Positions 17,665 through 25,913 of a stretch of DNA of 55,878 nucleotides are shown here, one piece after another. The DNA is taken from positions 1-55,878 of the forward strand of contig CALJOA010000063.1 of NCBI GenBank assembly GCA_937981585.1. The letters are read 5' to 3'. Under the pieces are notes generated by a model. That model was not told the origin of the DNA, did no database searches, and was given only the letters and a program-made list of their open reading frames with translations. The translations under genes and the position numbers were made by a program. Origin of the DNA: an uncultured Pirellulaceae bacterium (lineage in GTDB: Bacteria > Planctomycetota > Planctomycetia > Pirellulales > Pirellulaceae). The first letter of the stretch is position 1. Each line of letters begins with the position of its first letter.

Positions 17665-18351
17665 ATGGCCACTTTGCCAATCTATAACAGCAGCGGAAAA
17701 GAAGTCGGTAAATACGAAATCGACCCGACTGAAATTGCGCCTTCGATCAACAAGCAGTTGCTTCACGATGTCGTCGTGATGTATCAGGCTAGTGCTCGTC
17801 AGGGAACGCATAAAACCAAGAGCCGCGCAGAAGTTGCCGGTAATAAGAAAAAAATGTACCGCCAGAAAGGTACTGGTAACGCTCGTGCTGGATCGCGTGC
17901 TTCCAATATCCGACGTGGCGGTGGACACGCGTTTGCCCGACGCAATCGTGACTATTCTTATCGGCTTCCTCGCAAGGCCGTTCGGATGGCAACTCGGATG
18001 GCGATCGCTGGCAAGATTCAGGACGAGCAGGTCATCGTTCTGGACAGCTTGACGATGGACGCTCCCAAAACATCTGCGATTGCCAACATGCTCAAAACAA
18101 TGGGCTTGGAAGGCAAAAGCACTTTGATCGCGACGGCAGAGCATTCTCCGATGGTTCACAAAAGTGCCCGCAATGTTCAGCAAGTCGACGTGCTTCCTGT
18201 GTCTGATCTCAATGCCTTGGTAGTTCTCAAGCCGCACCGCGTGTTGGTGACCAAGGATGCCATGGATCAAATCAAGTCGGGTGCAACGCCCAGCAAGAAA
18301 ACAGAGGCTGCTGACAAGGCTTCAGCTAAAGCCAAGAAGGTAGAGGCTTAA
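17665..18351 (+). CDS. rplD: 50S ribosomal protein L4
   Basis: L4 (228 residues) lines the peptide exit tunnel and in several bacteria represses its own operon. The recognisable core is [27 protein letters not shown], cut here into the usual basic tunnel loop, followed by the C-terminal [16 protein letters not shown] region. The ATG at 17665 gives the normal N-terminus [11 protein letters not shown]; an in-frame TTG at 17653 is unlikely. The last ~20 residues are a Lys/Ala-rich tail. It starts 13 bases after rplC. Confidence 0.96.
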   Translation: MATLPIYNSSGKEVGKYEIDPTEIAPSINKQLLHDVVVMYQASARQGTHKTKSRAEVAGNKKKMYRQKGTGNARAGSRASNIRRGGGHAFARRNRDYSYRLPRKAVRMATRMAIAGKIQDEQVIVLDSLTMDAPKTSAIANMLKTMGLEGKSTLIATAEHSPMVHKSARNVQQVDVLPVSDLNALVVLKPHRVLVTKDAMDQIKSGATPSKKTEAADKASAKAKKVEA

Positions 18352-18352
18352 G

Positions 18353-18691
18353 ATGAAAAATCGAGTTGTCACAAAGCGAAATCGACCTGCTCCTCGACCA
18401 CCAAAATTGGTCCTCGAGCCACACCAGGTCTTGATCAAGCCGGCTGTTACTGAAAAGGCAATGTATCAGGCGACTGAGCTGAACCAATACACGTTCAAGG
18501 TCAACACTCAGGCGACCAAGACCGACATTAAGAAGGCAGTTGAGAAGCTGTTTGAAGTCAAGGTCACGGGTGTTTCGACGCAGGTTCGAAAGGGCAAGCC
18601 ACGACGGTACAAGTTTACTTACGGGCGAACCAAGGACTGGAAGAAGGCGATCGTTACGCTTCATCCCGATGACAAGATCGACTTCTTCTAA
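18353..18691 (+). CDS. rplW: 50S ribosomal protein L23
   Basis: L23 (112 residues) is at the exit of the peptide tunnel and docks trigger factor and the signal recognition particle. Family features are VLIKPAVTEKAMYQ, YTFKVNTQATKTDIKKAVEKLFEVKVTGV and the closing DWKKAIVTLHPDDKIDFF. The N-terminal 20 residues are a basic, Pro-rich extension. It begins one base after the rplD stop, with GAGG six bases upstream inside rplD, so translational coupling is likely. Confidence 0.96.
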   Translation: MKNRVVTKRNRPAPRPPKLVLEPHQVLIKPAVTEKAMYQATELNQYTFKVNTQATKTDIKKAVEKLFEVKVTGVSTQVRKGKPRRYKFTYGRTKDWKKAIVTLHPDDKIDFF

Positions 18692-18805
18692 ACCAGGAGC
18701 AAAACGCCTTTATGAAAGGCAAGCCAGCAATGGCTCGAAGCTTCGGCTTCCAATTATCGAATGGCGATTCGGACAATCACCGCACAAGACTAAACGGAAA
18801 TCAAA

Positions 18806-19663
18806 ATGGCAATTAGAAAATACAAACCGACTTCAGCTGGACGCCGCGACGCCAGTGTCAGTGACTTTAAGGAGCTGACCAAAGGTGCCAAGCCGGAAAA
18901 GAGCCTGCTGCGCCCGATGGTGAAGACCGCTGGTCGAAACAATCAGGGCAAGATCACGGCTCGTCACCGAGGTGGTGGTCATAAGCGTCGGTACAGAGTT
19001 ATCGACTTCAAGCGTGATAAGGACGGCGTCAAGGGGATCGTTAACTCGATCCAGTACGATCCAAATCGCAGTGCCTACATCGCGTTGCTTTATTATACCG
19101 ATGGTGAAAAGCGTTATATCCTAGCTCCCGAAGGTCTGGAGAAGGGCGATGTCTGTGAAAGTGGTGCCGATGTTCCGCCGACAGTCGGTAACTGCTTGCC
19201 TTTGAAAAACATTCCACTGGCGACAGTGGTTCACAATATTGAAATGCGTCCTGGTCAGGGAGGCATCCTTGTTCGCAGTGCCGGAACAGGTGCAACGTTG
19301 ATGGCCCGCGAAGCCAAGTGGGCTCAGCTTTCTTTGCCATCTGGCGAGATTCGCCGAGTCCCTTCGACTTGTCGAGCCACGATCGGCAAGGTCGGTCACT
19401 CAGAGCACGGCGCAGTTGTGCTTGGTAAAGCCGGTCGAGCCCGATGGCTTGGTCGTCGCCCACACGTTCGTGGTACTGCGATGAACCCGATCGATCACCC
19501 GCACGGTGGTGGTGAAGGTCGAACCAAGGGTGGCCGTCACCCAGTCAGCCCATCCGGCGTTCCAGCTAAAGGTGGACGGACTCGGCAGAAGGCCAAGGCA
19601 TCTAATGTGGCCATCGTTCGTCGTCGTAAGTCACGTCGGTACGGTCAGTTGAAAGTCAAATAA
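18806..19663 (+). CDS. rplB: 50S ribosomal protein L2
   Basis: L2 (285 residues) is needed for subunit joining and peptidyl transfer. The N-terminus [18 protein letters not shown], the central [19 protein letters not shown] and the catalytic-site segment [19 protein letters not shown] are all intact. The 114-base spacer before it is long for this operon and includes a GCCTTT/AAAGGC hairpin at 18705-18719 and a 34-codon mini-frame that overlaps the rplB start in another frame. Confidence 0.97.
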   Translation: MAIRKYKPTSAGRRDASVSDFKELTKGAKPEKSLLRPMVKTAGRNNQGKITARHRGGGHKRRYRVIDFKRDKDGVKGIVNSIQYDPNRSAYIALLYYTDGEKRYILAPEGLEKGDVCESGADVPPTVGNCLPLKNIPLATVVHNIEMRPGQGGILVRSAGTGATLMAREAKWAQLSLPSGEIRRVPSTCRATIGKVGHSEHGAVVLGKAGRARWLGRRPHVRGTAMNPIDHPHGGGEGRTKGGRHPVSPSGVPAKGGRTRQKAKASNVAIVRRRKSRRYGQLKVK

Positions 19664-19716
19664 GCCAGGGATTAACCGCTTAACCAAACAGCTGGTTTTT
19701 AATCACAGAAAAAAAC

Positions 19717-19986
19717 ATGAGTAGATCACAAAAAAAAGGCCCTTACGTCGACGAGAAACTTTTCCGCAAAGTTCAAAAGGCGGAAGAGGCTGGCAATAAA
19801 GAGCCAATTAAGACTTGGGCACGAGCCTGTACCGTCATTCCTGAATTCATTGGATACACGTTCATGATTCACGATGGTCGCAAGCACGTCAAAGTCCTGA
19901 TGACCGAGGACATGGTCGGGCACAAGTTGGGCGAGTTCGCTCCAACCCGAACTTTCAAAGGTCACAGCGGCGGCAAGAGAAAATAG
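19717..19986 (+). CDS. rpsS: 30S ribosomal protein S19
   Basis: S19 (89 residues) lies in the 30S head near the A-site finger and forms a complex with S13. The sequence shows [15 protein letters not shown] at the N-terminus and the conserved [23 protein letters not shown] loop with a final [10 protein letters not shown]. No Shine-Dalgarno sequence is evident before the ATG (CACAGAAAAAAAC). Confidence 0.97.
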   Translation: MSRSQKKGPYVDEKLFRKVQKAEEAGNKEPIKTWARACTVIPEFIGYTFMIHDGRKHVKVLMTEDMVGHKLGEFAPTRTFKGHSGGKRK

Positions 19987-20080
19987 ACATTGGCGGTCGC
20001 TCTTGGGGCGAATCGAAGCGACGGAGAGGGTTGAGTCACTTCTTCAGCAAAACAACTTTTAGACGTTCAAAGACAGAAAA

Positions 20081-20428
20081 ATGGCATTCGAATCAAAACA
20101 TCGATACGCACGCATCAGCCCGCGAAAGGTTCGGCCTTTGGCTGATTTGGTGCGTGGCAAGTTCGTTGACGAAGCGTTGGATATTCTTCGTTATCAGCCA
20201 CAACGCGGAGCACGCATGCTGGAGAAGGTCATCAAGACCGCTTTGGCAAACGCTCAGGATCCAGATCAGAACCCTGGTCAGATCGCAGAAGAACACAACT
20301 TGTTCATCACCGAATGCCGTGTCGATGGCGGACCGATGTTCAAGCGAGTTCAGCCAAAAGCTCGTGGTATGTCGGCGTTGCTCAAAAAACGCATGTCGCA
20401 CATCCACGTTGGAATCGACGAAGTTTAA
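20081..20428 (+). CDS. rplV: 50S ribosomal protein L22
   Basis: L22 (115 residues) extends a beta-hairpin into the peptide exit tunnel, where macrolide-resistance changes occur. The N-terminal ISPRKVRPLADLVRGKFVDEALDIL and the hairpin segment FKRVQPKARGMSALLKKRMSHIHV are typical. The 94-base spacer before it carries no recognised gene and the ATG is preceded by AGACAGAAAA rather than a clear Shine-Dalgarno. Confidence 0.97.
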   Translation: MAFESKHRYARISPRKVRPLADLVRGKFVDEALDILRYQPQRGARMLEKVIKTALANAQDPDQNPGQIAEEHNLFITECRVDGGPMFKRVQPKARGMSALLKKRMSHIHVGIDEV

Positions 20429-20495
20429 GCTAGCTCAATCACACTTACGCAATACAAGAACGCCTCACGGCAACGCCAATTTTAGGTGAATCAAA

Positions 20496-21203
20496 ATGGG
20501 TCAAAAAGTAAATCCGATCGCGTATCGAGTCGGCGTCATGGAAGGCTGGAGAAGCCGTTGGTACGCTCCAAAAGCTGAGTTCGCTACGTTGCTTGTCGAA
20601 GACCAAAAGCTTCGCAAGTTCATCCGCAAGCACCCGACACAAAACTATCGGGCAGCTGGAATTGATCGCGTTGAGATCGAGCGAACTCGTGACGAAGTGA
20701 AGGTCACTTTGTTTGTCGCTCGCCCAGGTTTGATCATTGGTAAAAAGGGCCAGGAAGTCGAACGGCTTCAGAACGAATTGCAAAACCTGATCGGTCGTCG
20801 CATCAATCTGAAGGTTGAAGAAGTCGGTCGCCCTGATTTGCAGGCCCAGCTTGTCGCAGAAAAAATTGCAGAACAACTACAACGTCGAGCTTCTTTCCGC
20901 CGCACCATGAAACGTGCCGCTGAAGAATCAATGGACGCCGGTGCTTTGGGCATCAAAGTTCAATTGGCTGGACGACTCGGTGGAGCTGAAATGGCTCGCC
21001 GCGAAAAACACATTAGCGGTTCGATTCCTTTGAGCACGATTCGTGCGAAAATCAGTTACGGCTTCACCGAAGCTCTAACTGCCCAGGGGCATATCGGAGT
21101 TCAAGTTTGGATTAACCAAGGTAATTACGGAGACGAAGTCGATGGCTCAGATGCCAAAACGGGTCAAGCATCGAAAGGTCCAAAGAGGTCATATAAAAGG
21201 TAA
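20496..21203 (+). CDS. rpsC: 30S ribosomal protein S3
   Basis: S3 (235 residues) forms part of the mRNA entry channel. The N-terminal KH-type domain has the GxxG loop in LIIGKKGQEVERLQ and the C-terminal domain contains ADSxL-like MKRAAEESMDAGALGIKVQLAGRLGGAEMAR. AGGTGA precedes the start. The last 20 codons overlap the start of rplP by 62 bases in another frame, so the same DNA encodes the basic S3 tail (ASKGPKRSYKR) and the basic L16 N-terminus. Confidence 0.97.
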   Translation: MGQKVNPIAYRVGVMEGWRSRWYAPKAEFATLLVEDQKLRKFIRKHPTQNYRAAGIDRVEIERTRDEVKVTLFVARPGLIIGKKGQEVERLQNELQNLIGRRINLKVEEVGRPDLQAQLVAEKIAEQLQRRASFRRTMKRAAEESMDAGALGIKVQLAGRLGGAEMARREKHISGSIPLSTIRAKISYGFTEALTAQGHIGVQVWINQGNYGDEVDGSDAKTGQASKGPKRSYKR

Positions 21204-21558
21204 CGCCACACGAGGTAACAAAGTTATCTTTGGTGATTACGGTCTCCAGTCGCTTGATCCAGGTTGGCTGAAGGCTCAAACGATCGAAGCCGGACGTATC
21301 GCTGCCCAACAATACATTCGTGGTGTTGGTAAGCTTTACATTCGCGTCTTTCCGCATCGTTCGATTACATCGACCCCGTTGGAAACTCGAATGGGTAAAG
21401 GTAAGGGAGAACCCGAGTATTGGGTTGCCACTATCCGCCCAGGAACGATCCTGTACGAATTAAGTGGTGTCACCGAGCAACAGGCTAAAATCTGTTTCGC
21501 TCGACTGGCGCACAAAATGCCATTCAAAGTCCGAATGGTCAAACGTCGCCCTATGTAA
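21142..21558 (+). CDS. rplP: 50S ribosomal protein L16
   Basis: L16 (138 residues) contacts the A-site tRNA elbow and organises the peptidyl transferase region. The N-terminus PKRVKHRKVQRGHIKGNATRG and the conserved RIAAQQYIRGVGKLYIRVFPHRSIT, TRMGKGKGEPEYWVA and LARLAHKMPFKVR-like phrases identify it. Two in-frame ATGs (21142 and 21151) are possible; both lie inside rpsC. GGAG is about 11 bases before the first. Confidence 0.96.
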   Translation: MAQMPKRVKHRKVQRGHIKGNATRGNKVIFGDYGLQSLDPGWLKAQTIEAGRIAAQQYIRGVGKLYIRVFPHRSITSTPLETRMGKGKGEPEYWVATIRPGTILYELSGVTEQQAKICFARLAHKMPFKVRMVKRRPM

Positions 21559-21640
21559 ATCGGGCGTGTGAGCCAGGCCGTCTGGCTTGGCAAGCAATTG
21601 AAGATTAAGACAAGACAAGCAAACGAAAAAGCGTACTGAC

Positions 21641-21862
21641 ATGGCAACCCTATCAGAACTACGAGAGATGAGTATTGAACAGATGGACGCGATCCTCAAG
21701 GAAGCGTGCAAAGATCTGTTTCACTTGCGAATCAAAGCCCAAACCGATCGCCTTGATGTGCCTTCGGAACTCAAGCGAAATCGCAAGCTGATCGCTCAGA
21801 TCAAGACGCTTAAACGTGAACGTGAAATCGCCGCGGCCAAAGAAGCCTCGGCAGCAAGCTAG
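21641..21862 (+). CDS. rpmC: 50S ribosomal protein L29
   Basis: L29 (73 residues) is a small helical protein next to L23 at the tunnel exit. It shows the two-helix plan with LSELREMSIEQMDAILKEAC, LFHLRIKAQTDRLDVPSELK and a final IKTLKRERE. No clear Shine-Dalgarno precedes its ATG. It sits in the conserved L16-L29-S17 order. Confidence 0.95.
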   Translation: MATLSELREMSIEQMDAILKEACKDLFHLRIKAQTDRLDVPSELKRNRKLIAQIKTLKREREIAAAKEASAAS

Positions 21863-21910
21863 TCAGACTTACCCAGAAAACAAAACAAGAAAACCCATTG
21901 GGACAGTGAA

Positions 21911-22297
21911 ATGCCGAAGCGAGTTTTAACCGGTCGTGTCAAAAGCGACAAAATGGACAAGACGCGAGTTGTTCAAATTGCGCGCTTGGTTCGGCACCCC
22001 AAGTACGGCAAGATCTACCGCGATCGAACGACTTGTTACGTGCACGATGAAAACAATGAGTCAAAAGAAGGCGACACGGTTCAGATCATTGAATCGGCTC
22101 CACTTTCAAAGCGAAAGCGATGGGCCCTGGTTTCAGTTGTTGAGAAAAGCAACGAAGTCGACGTGACTGCGATGCGAGCTGCTCGAAAGTTGAAAGAAAC
22201 AGCCGCCGCTGATGAGCAAGCTGCCAAAGACGCGAAAGCCGACGCCAAGGCCAAGGCAGAAGCCGCCGCTGCTCCTGCGGAATCGCCAGCTGAGTAA
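21911..22297 (+). CDS. rpsQ: 30S ribosomal protein S17 with a long Ala/Lys/Glu tail
   Basis: S17 is a primary 16S rRNA binder with an OB fold. The core (residues 1-85) has LTGRVKSDKMDKTRVVQIARLVRHPKYGKIYRDRT and GDTVQIIESAPLSKRKRWALV. The protein is 128 residues, compared with about 85 in E. coli; the extra ~40 residues are Ala/Lys/Glu-rich (AADEQAAKDAKADAKAKAEA) and probably extend as helix or disorder from the subunit. Confidence 0.96.
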   Translation: MPKRVLTGRVKSDKMDKTRVVQIARLVRHPKYGKIYRDRTTCYVHDENNESKEGDTVQIIESAPLSKRKRWALVSVVEKSNEVDVTAMRAARKLKETAAADEQAAKDAKADAKAKAEAAAAPAESPAE

Positions 22298-22425
22298 TTG
22301 GTACTCGGTACTCAGTACAGACTCGAAAAATTGAAATAGACAACACAAGAACCACTCAATTGAAACGATTCGTCTCGGCCAAAACCAAGGCGAACACCAA
22401 CTGACAACAAACAAACGACGTAACG

Positions 22426-22794
22426 ATGATTCAAGCAGAAACACGACTGGCAGTCGCAGACAACACAGGTGCCCGCGAAATCATGTGCATCAAAGTCCTC
22501 GGAGGTTCGCGCCGTCGAACAGCCGGGCTGGGTGACATTATCGTGTGCAGTGTCAAAAGTGTGATTCCAGGCAGCGACATCAAGAAAAAAGCGATCGTCC
22601 AGGCGGTCATCGTGCGGACCAAGAAAAGCACACGACGGGCCGACGGTAGCTACATCAAGTTTGACTCCAACGCGGCTGTAATCATCGATAAGGACAAGAA
22701 CCCACGCGGCACTCGTATCTTCGGTGCGGTTGCTCGTGAGCTCAGAGAAAAGAACTACATGAAAATCGTTAGCTTGGCCAACGAAGTTATCTAA
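22426..22794 (+). CDS. rplN: 50S ribosomal protein L14
   Basis: L14 (122 residues) is at the subunit interface and forms a bridge to 16S rRNA. The sequence [27 protein letters not shown] and the later [30 protein letters not shown] are diagnostic. In most bacteria rplX (L24) follows directly; here the next gene is rplE, 80 bases on. Confidence 0.97.
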   Translation: MIQAETRLAVADNTGAREIMCIKVLGGSRRRTAGLGDIIVCSVKSVIPGSDIKKKAIVQAVIVRTKKSTRRADGSYIKFDSNAAVIIDKDKNPRGTRIFGAVARELREKNYMKIVSLANEVI

Positions 22795-22827
22795 CGAATT
22801 GACTTAAACAAACCAGAGATCCAACCG

Positions 22828-22848
22828 GCCGTTGGAATAATCAACGGC
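22828..22848 (+). repeat. Perfect hairpin between rplN and rplE
   Basis: GCCGTTG (22828-22834) and CAACGGC (22842-22848) form a seven-base-pair stem with a seven-base loop. It has no T-tract, so it is more likely a processing or stability element than a terminator. It sits at the position where rplX is normally found. Confidence 0.5.
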
Positions 22849-22874
22849 TCAAGAAACGGTTACACGGAAATAAA

Positions 22875-23432
22875 ATGGCTGCTCGACTTAAAGAACTTTA
22901 CAACGACACGATCCTTCCGGAGCTTAAAACCAAGCTCAAAAGGGAGAATCCGCATTCGATTCCCAAGCTTGAAAAAATCATTATCAACATGGGTGTCGGA
23001 TCAGCCACACAGGACAAGAAAGAGTTGGCTGATGCCAACGAAGCGATGGGTTTGATCGCCGGTCAAAAACCGGTCATCACCAAAGCCCGTAAATCGATTG
23101 CGAACTTCCGCTTGCGTGAAGGTCAGTCGATCGGTTGCAAGGTCACACTGCGAGGCGATCGAATGTACGAGTTCATGGATCGCCTGGTAACACTGGCGCT
23201 GCCTCGAGTTCGTGACTTTCGCGGAATCAGTGAAAAGGCATTTGATGGTCGCGGCAACTACAGCCTCGGCTTGAATGAGTACGGCGTTTTTCCCGAACTA
23301 AACCCTGACAAATTTACTCGTAGCCAGGGGATGAACATCGTGTTCGTAACCACCAGTGAAAACGATGACGAAGGACGAGAATTGCTTCGCATGTTCGGCA
23401 TGCCATTCAAGGACAGCAAAGCAAAATCTTGA
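22875..23432 (+). CDS. rplE: 50S ribosomal protein L5
   Basis: L5 (185 residues) binds 5S rRNA and the P-site tRNA region. The typical segments NPHSIPKLEKIIINMGVG, GQKPVITKARKSIANFRLREGQ, LPRVRDFRGISEKAFDGRGNYS and GVFPEL are present. It follows rplN without an intervening rplX. The upstream sequence is CGGAAATAAA, only a weak Shine-Dalgarno. Confidence 0.97.
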   Translation: MAARLKELYNDTILPELKTKLKRENPHSIPKLEKIIINMGVGSATQDKKELADANEAMGLIAGQKPVITKARKSIANFRLREGQSIGCKVTLRGDRMYEFMDRLVTLALPRVRDFRGISEKAFDGRGNYSLGLNEYGVFPELNPDKFTRSQGMNIVFVTTSENDDEGRELLRMFGMPFKDSKAKS

Positions 23433-23519
23433 GTTGACTGACACTCACTAAACCCGCTCGGTGGTTGGTCATCGAGGTTACCAATAATTAAGTTTCAATA
23501 ATTTTTACAGGCTTTTGTT

Positions 23520-23702
23520 GTGGCAAGAAAATCGAAGATCGCTAAAGCGTCTCGACCTAAATACCCCGTACGTCGTGAGCGTCGGTGTAAGTTGTGCGGC
23601 CGCCCTCGTGGGGTGTATCGCAAGTTTGGTATTTGTCGTATTTGCTTTCGTAACCTTGCGGAAAAGGGGTTGATCCCCGGCGTTCGCAAGTCAAGTTGGT
23701 AA
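23520..23702 (+). CDS. rpsN: 30S ribosomal protein S14, zinc-binding short type
   Basis: S14 (60 residues) is of the short, zinc-ribbon (C+) type, with CKLC and CRIC pairs around residues 23-26 and 39-42 and the usual end [10 protein letters not shown]. The start is a GTG. It helps 30S head assembly with S10 and S19. The zinc-dependent form suggests no need for a second zinc-free copy here, though one could exist elsewhere. Confidence 0.97.
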   Translation: MARKSKIAKASRPKYPVRRERRCKLCGRPRGVYRKFGICRICFRNLAEKGLIPGVRKSSW

Positions 23703-23727
23703 AGGCAAGATAAGGTAAAAAACGACT

Positions 23728-24123
23728 ATGATGACTGACCCTATTGCCGACATGCTTACTCGCATCCGCAACGCGGTAAGCGTAGAACGGCCCAACGTGG
23801 AAATGCCAATTTCCAAGGTCAAATCTAATTTGGCAGATGTACTCAAACGTGAAGGGTACATCTGGGACTGGAAAGCCGAAGCAGGCGAACCGGTTGGCCA
23901 ACTTCAGATTGATCTCAAATACGGCCCCAGTGGTGAAAAGGTAATTCGCCACGTCAAACGCGTCAGCAAACCTGGCCGCCGCGTTTATTCCAGTGCTCGC
24001 GATCTGCGTCCGGTTCTTAATGGACTTGGGATCTCGATCGTCAGCACGAGCAAAGGCCTGCTAAGCGATCGCGAAGCCCGACAGCAAAAAGTCGGTGGCG
24101 AAGTTTTGTGTGAGATCTGGTAG
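23728..24123 (+). CDS. rpsH: 30S ribosomal protein S8
   Basis: S8 (131 residues) binds the central domain of 16S rRNA and is a translational regulator of the spc operon in enterobacteria. It has MTDPIADMLTRIRNAVSVERPNVEMPISKVK and the C-terminal GISIVSTSKGLLSDREARQQKVGGEVLCEIW. It begins 25 bases after rpsN. Confidence 0.97.
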   Translation: MMTDPIADMLTRIRNAVSVERPNVEMPISKVKSNLADVLKREGYIWDWKAEAGEPVGQLQIDLKYGPSGEKVIRHVKRVSKPGRRVYSSARDLRPVLNGLGISIVSTSKGLLSDREARQQKVGGEVLCEIW

Positions 24124-24241
24124 ACGGTTTTCAGATTCCTGATGCGGCGCCTGACAGGTGCCAGCCAATCCAATCTGAAATCTATAATTTGAAATTTGAA
24201 ATCGAAATACTGCCGCAAGGCAACTTAACTGGAATAGATCA
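24124..24241. other. rpsH-rplF spacer with palindrome and TTTGAAA-rich tract
   Basis: GGCGCCTG and CAGGTGCC (24146-24162) form a near-perfect eight-pair hairpin with a one-base loop (G-U once). Downstream, TTTGAAA units repeat (near 24183-24203). A related TTTGAAATT tract occurs in the rplF-rplR spacer at about 24785-24805. Spacers this structured are unusual within a ribosomal operon. Confidence 0.45.
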
Positions 24242-24778
24242 ATGTCAAGAATTGGCAACAAACCGGTCAGCATCCTTGATGGAGTCAAAATCAGCGTCGC
24301 TGGTGGCTCGATCAACGTTGAGGGCCCCAAGGGCAAGTTGAGCTACGCACATCGCCCTGAAGTCGACGTCGTCGTCGAGGATGGCGAAGTCAAAGTCTCA
24401 CGCAAGGCCAACGACAAGAACTCACGTGCTTTTCACGGTTTGACTCGCTCGTTGATCCAAAACATGGTCGTTGGAGTCAAAGAAGGCTACGAGAAGAAGC
24501 TTGAGCTGCAAGGCGTTGGCTACGTCTGCTCAATTGCCGGTAACAAGTTGAAACTTCGCGTCGGTTTGGCCAACGAATTGGTCAAAGAGATCCCGGCCGG
24601 GCTGGAGGTCACTTGTCCCGATCAAACACATGTTGATGTCAAAGGTTGCGATAAGCAAAAAGTTGGGCAGTTCGCTGCCGAGGTTCGAGGCCTCCGCAAA
24701 CCAGAGCCATACAAAGGCAAGGGGATTCGCTACGTTGGCGAGCAAGTGAAAATCAAACCTGGTAAGTCAGCTCAGTAA
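24242..24778 (+). CDS. rplF: 50S ribosomal protein L6
   Basis: L6 (178 residues) lies near the sarcin-ricin loop and the factor-binding site. MSRIGNKPVSI, the repeated L6 half-domain and the C-terminal RKPEPYKGKGIRYVGE signature are present. It is preceded by GGAATAGATCA, a weak ribosome binding site. Confidence 0.97.
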   Translation: MSRIGNKPVSILDGVKISVAGGSINVEGPKGKLSYAHRPEVDVVVEDGEVKVSRKANDKNSRAFHGLTRSLIQNMVVGVKEGYEKKLELQGVGYVCSIAGNKLKLRVGLANELVKEIPAGLEVTCPDQTHVDVKGCDKQKVGQFAAEVRGLRKPEPYKGKGIRYVGEQVKIKPGKSAQ

Positions 24779-24868
24779 CGTTATTCAAATTTGAAATTAC
24801 AAATTCGGAATTCAACAGTTCCAGCATAAAGTTGGCAATCCAAACAGGATTTAAGGCGAGACAGTTCG

Positions 24869-25237
24869 GTGAAAAAACAAAAAATCGTTAATAAGCAACG
24901 TTGGCGTCGCACAAATCGCGTACGGAAAAAAGTACGTGGTGACGCAACAACTCCTCGGCTTAGCGTTCGACGAAGCAACAAGCACCTATATTGCCAGTTG
25001 ATTGATGATGAAGCGGGGAAAACACTTGCTTCGGCCAGCACACGCGACAAAGCGATCGCTGGCGAGATCAAGTACGGTGGCAATTGCGATGCGGCCAAAA
25101 TCATCGGCGCCAAGATCGCTGAAAAGGCCAAAGAGATTGGCGTCGAAAACGCCCGGTTCGATCGTGGCCCTTACAAGTTCCACGGTCGTGTTGCCGAACT
25201 GGCCAACGCTGCCCGCGAAGGCGGATTGAAGTTTTAA
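24869..25237 (+). CDS. rplR: 50S ribosomal protein L18
   Basis: L18 (122 residues) binds 5S rRNA together with L5. It starts with GTG and has a very basic N-terminus (KKQKIVNKQRWRRTNRVRKK), then TPRLSVRRSNKHLYCQLIDDEAGKTLASAST (in part) and the closing FDRGPYKFHGRVAELANAAREGG. Confidence 0.96.
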   Translation: MKKQKIVNKQRWRRTNRVRKKVRGDATTPRLSVRRSNKHLYCQLIDDEAGKTLASASTRDKAIAGEIKYGGNCDAAKIIGAKIAEKAKEIGVENARFDRGPYKFHGRVAELANAAREGGLKF

Positions 25238-25249
25238 CCATAATTTGAA

Positions 25250-25306
25250 GTAGGACGGGCACTCCTGCCCGTCACCACAAGAGTCGGCCAAGAGTGACCG
25301 ACCTAC
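25250..25306. repeat. Pair of related palindromes, head to head, inside the r-protein operon
   Basis: The first palindrome (25254-25273, GACGGGCACTCCTGCCCGTC) and the second (25283-25302, GTCGGCCAAGAGTGACCGAC) are related. Reading the second in reverse complement together with its flank gives TAGGTCGGTCACTC..., which matches TAGGACGGGCACTC... of the first at 18 of 23 positions. They are therefore two diverged copies of one element in opposite orientation, in the rplR-rpsE spacer. Confidence 0.75.
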
Positions 25307-25400
25307 GAATCAACAATAAACCAACGTAACAATAAACACACGCATAACCCGCGAACAAAACCAATCGGAAACTGTCCGATCAGCATCGAGGTAAATAGAA

Positions 25401-25913
25401 GTGGCAAAAGGTAGAAGAGACAACCGGAAAAAGAAGGACGACAAGCCGAACTCCGGCTTGATCGAACGTACGGTCAAAATCAAACGCTGTGCCGCCGTTG
25501 TTAAAGGTGGTCGACGTTTCAGCTTTGCAGCGATGGTCGTTTGCGGCGATGGCAAAGGCAAAGTCGGCTGGGGGTACGGCAAAGCGAACGAGGTTCAGCC
25601 ATCGGTTGAAAAAGCCAACAAGCAGGCTTCTCGTTCTCTGGTTCCGATCGACATGGTCGACGGCTCGATCCCTCATCGGGTTGATGGCCGATTCGGTGCC
25701 GCCAAGGTTGTACTGCTTCCAGCCGGTCCTGGTACCGGGATTATCGCCGGCTCAGCCGTGCGTGCAGTTTGCGAAGCCGCTGGTGTAAAGAACATTTTGA
25801 CAAAGAGTTTCGGCAGTAATAATCCTGTTACTCTCGTCAAGGCCACCATGGACGCCTTGACTGCTTGCCGAACCAAAGAAGACGTTGAGCGTCTACGAGG
25901 AGTCACGCTGTGA
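25401..25913 (+). CDS. rpsE: 30S ribosomal protein S5
   Basis: S5 (170 residues) helps decoding fidelity and mRNA unwinding. It begins with GTG after GAGG. The double-stranded-RNA-binding half shows [30 protein letters not shown] (contiguous family motif), and the second half [31 protein letters not shown]. Its stop overlaps the rplO start by four bases, so rpmD (L30), usually between them, is absent. Confidence 0.97.
   Translation: MAKGRRDNRKKKDDKPNSGLIERTVKIKRCAAVVKGGRRFSFAAMVVCGDGKGKVGWGYGKANEVQPSVEKANKQASRSLVPIDMVDGSIPHRVDGRFGAAKVVLLPAGPGTGIIAGSAVRAVCEAAGVKNILTKSFGSNNPVTLVKATMDALTACRTKEDVERLRGVTL

Noticed and set aside
18712..18816. 34-codon mini-frame (MKGKPAMARSFGF...) overlapping the rplB start
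   Set aside because: It could be a leader peptide, but it overlaps rplB and lacks a Shine-Dalgarno. Nothing supports translation.
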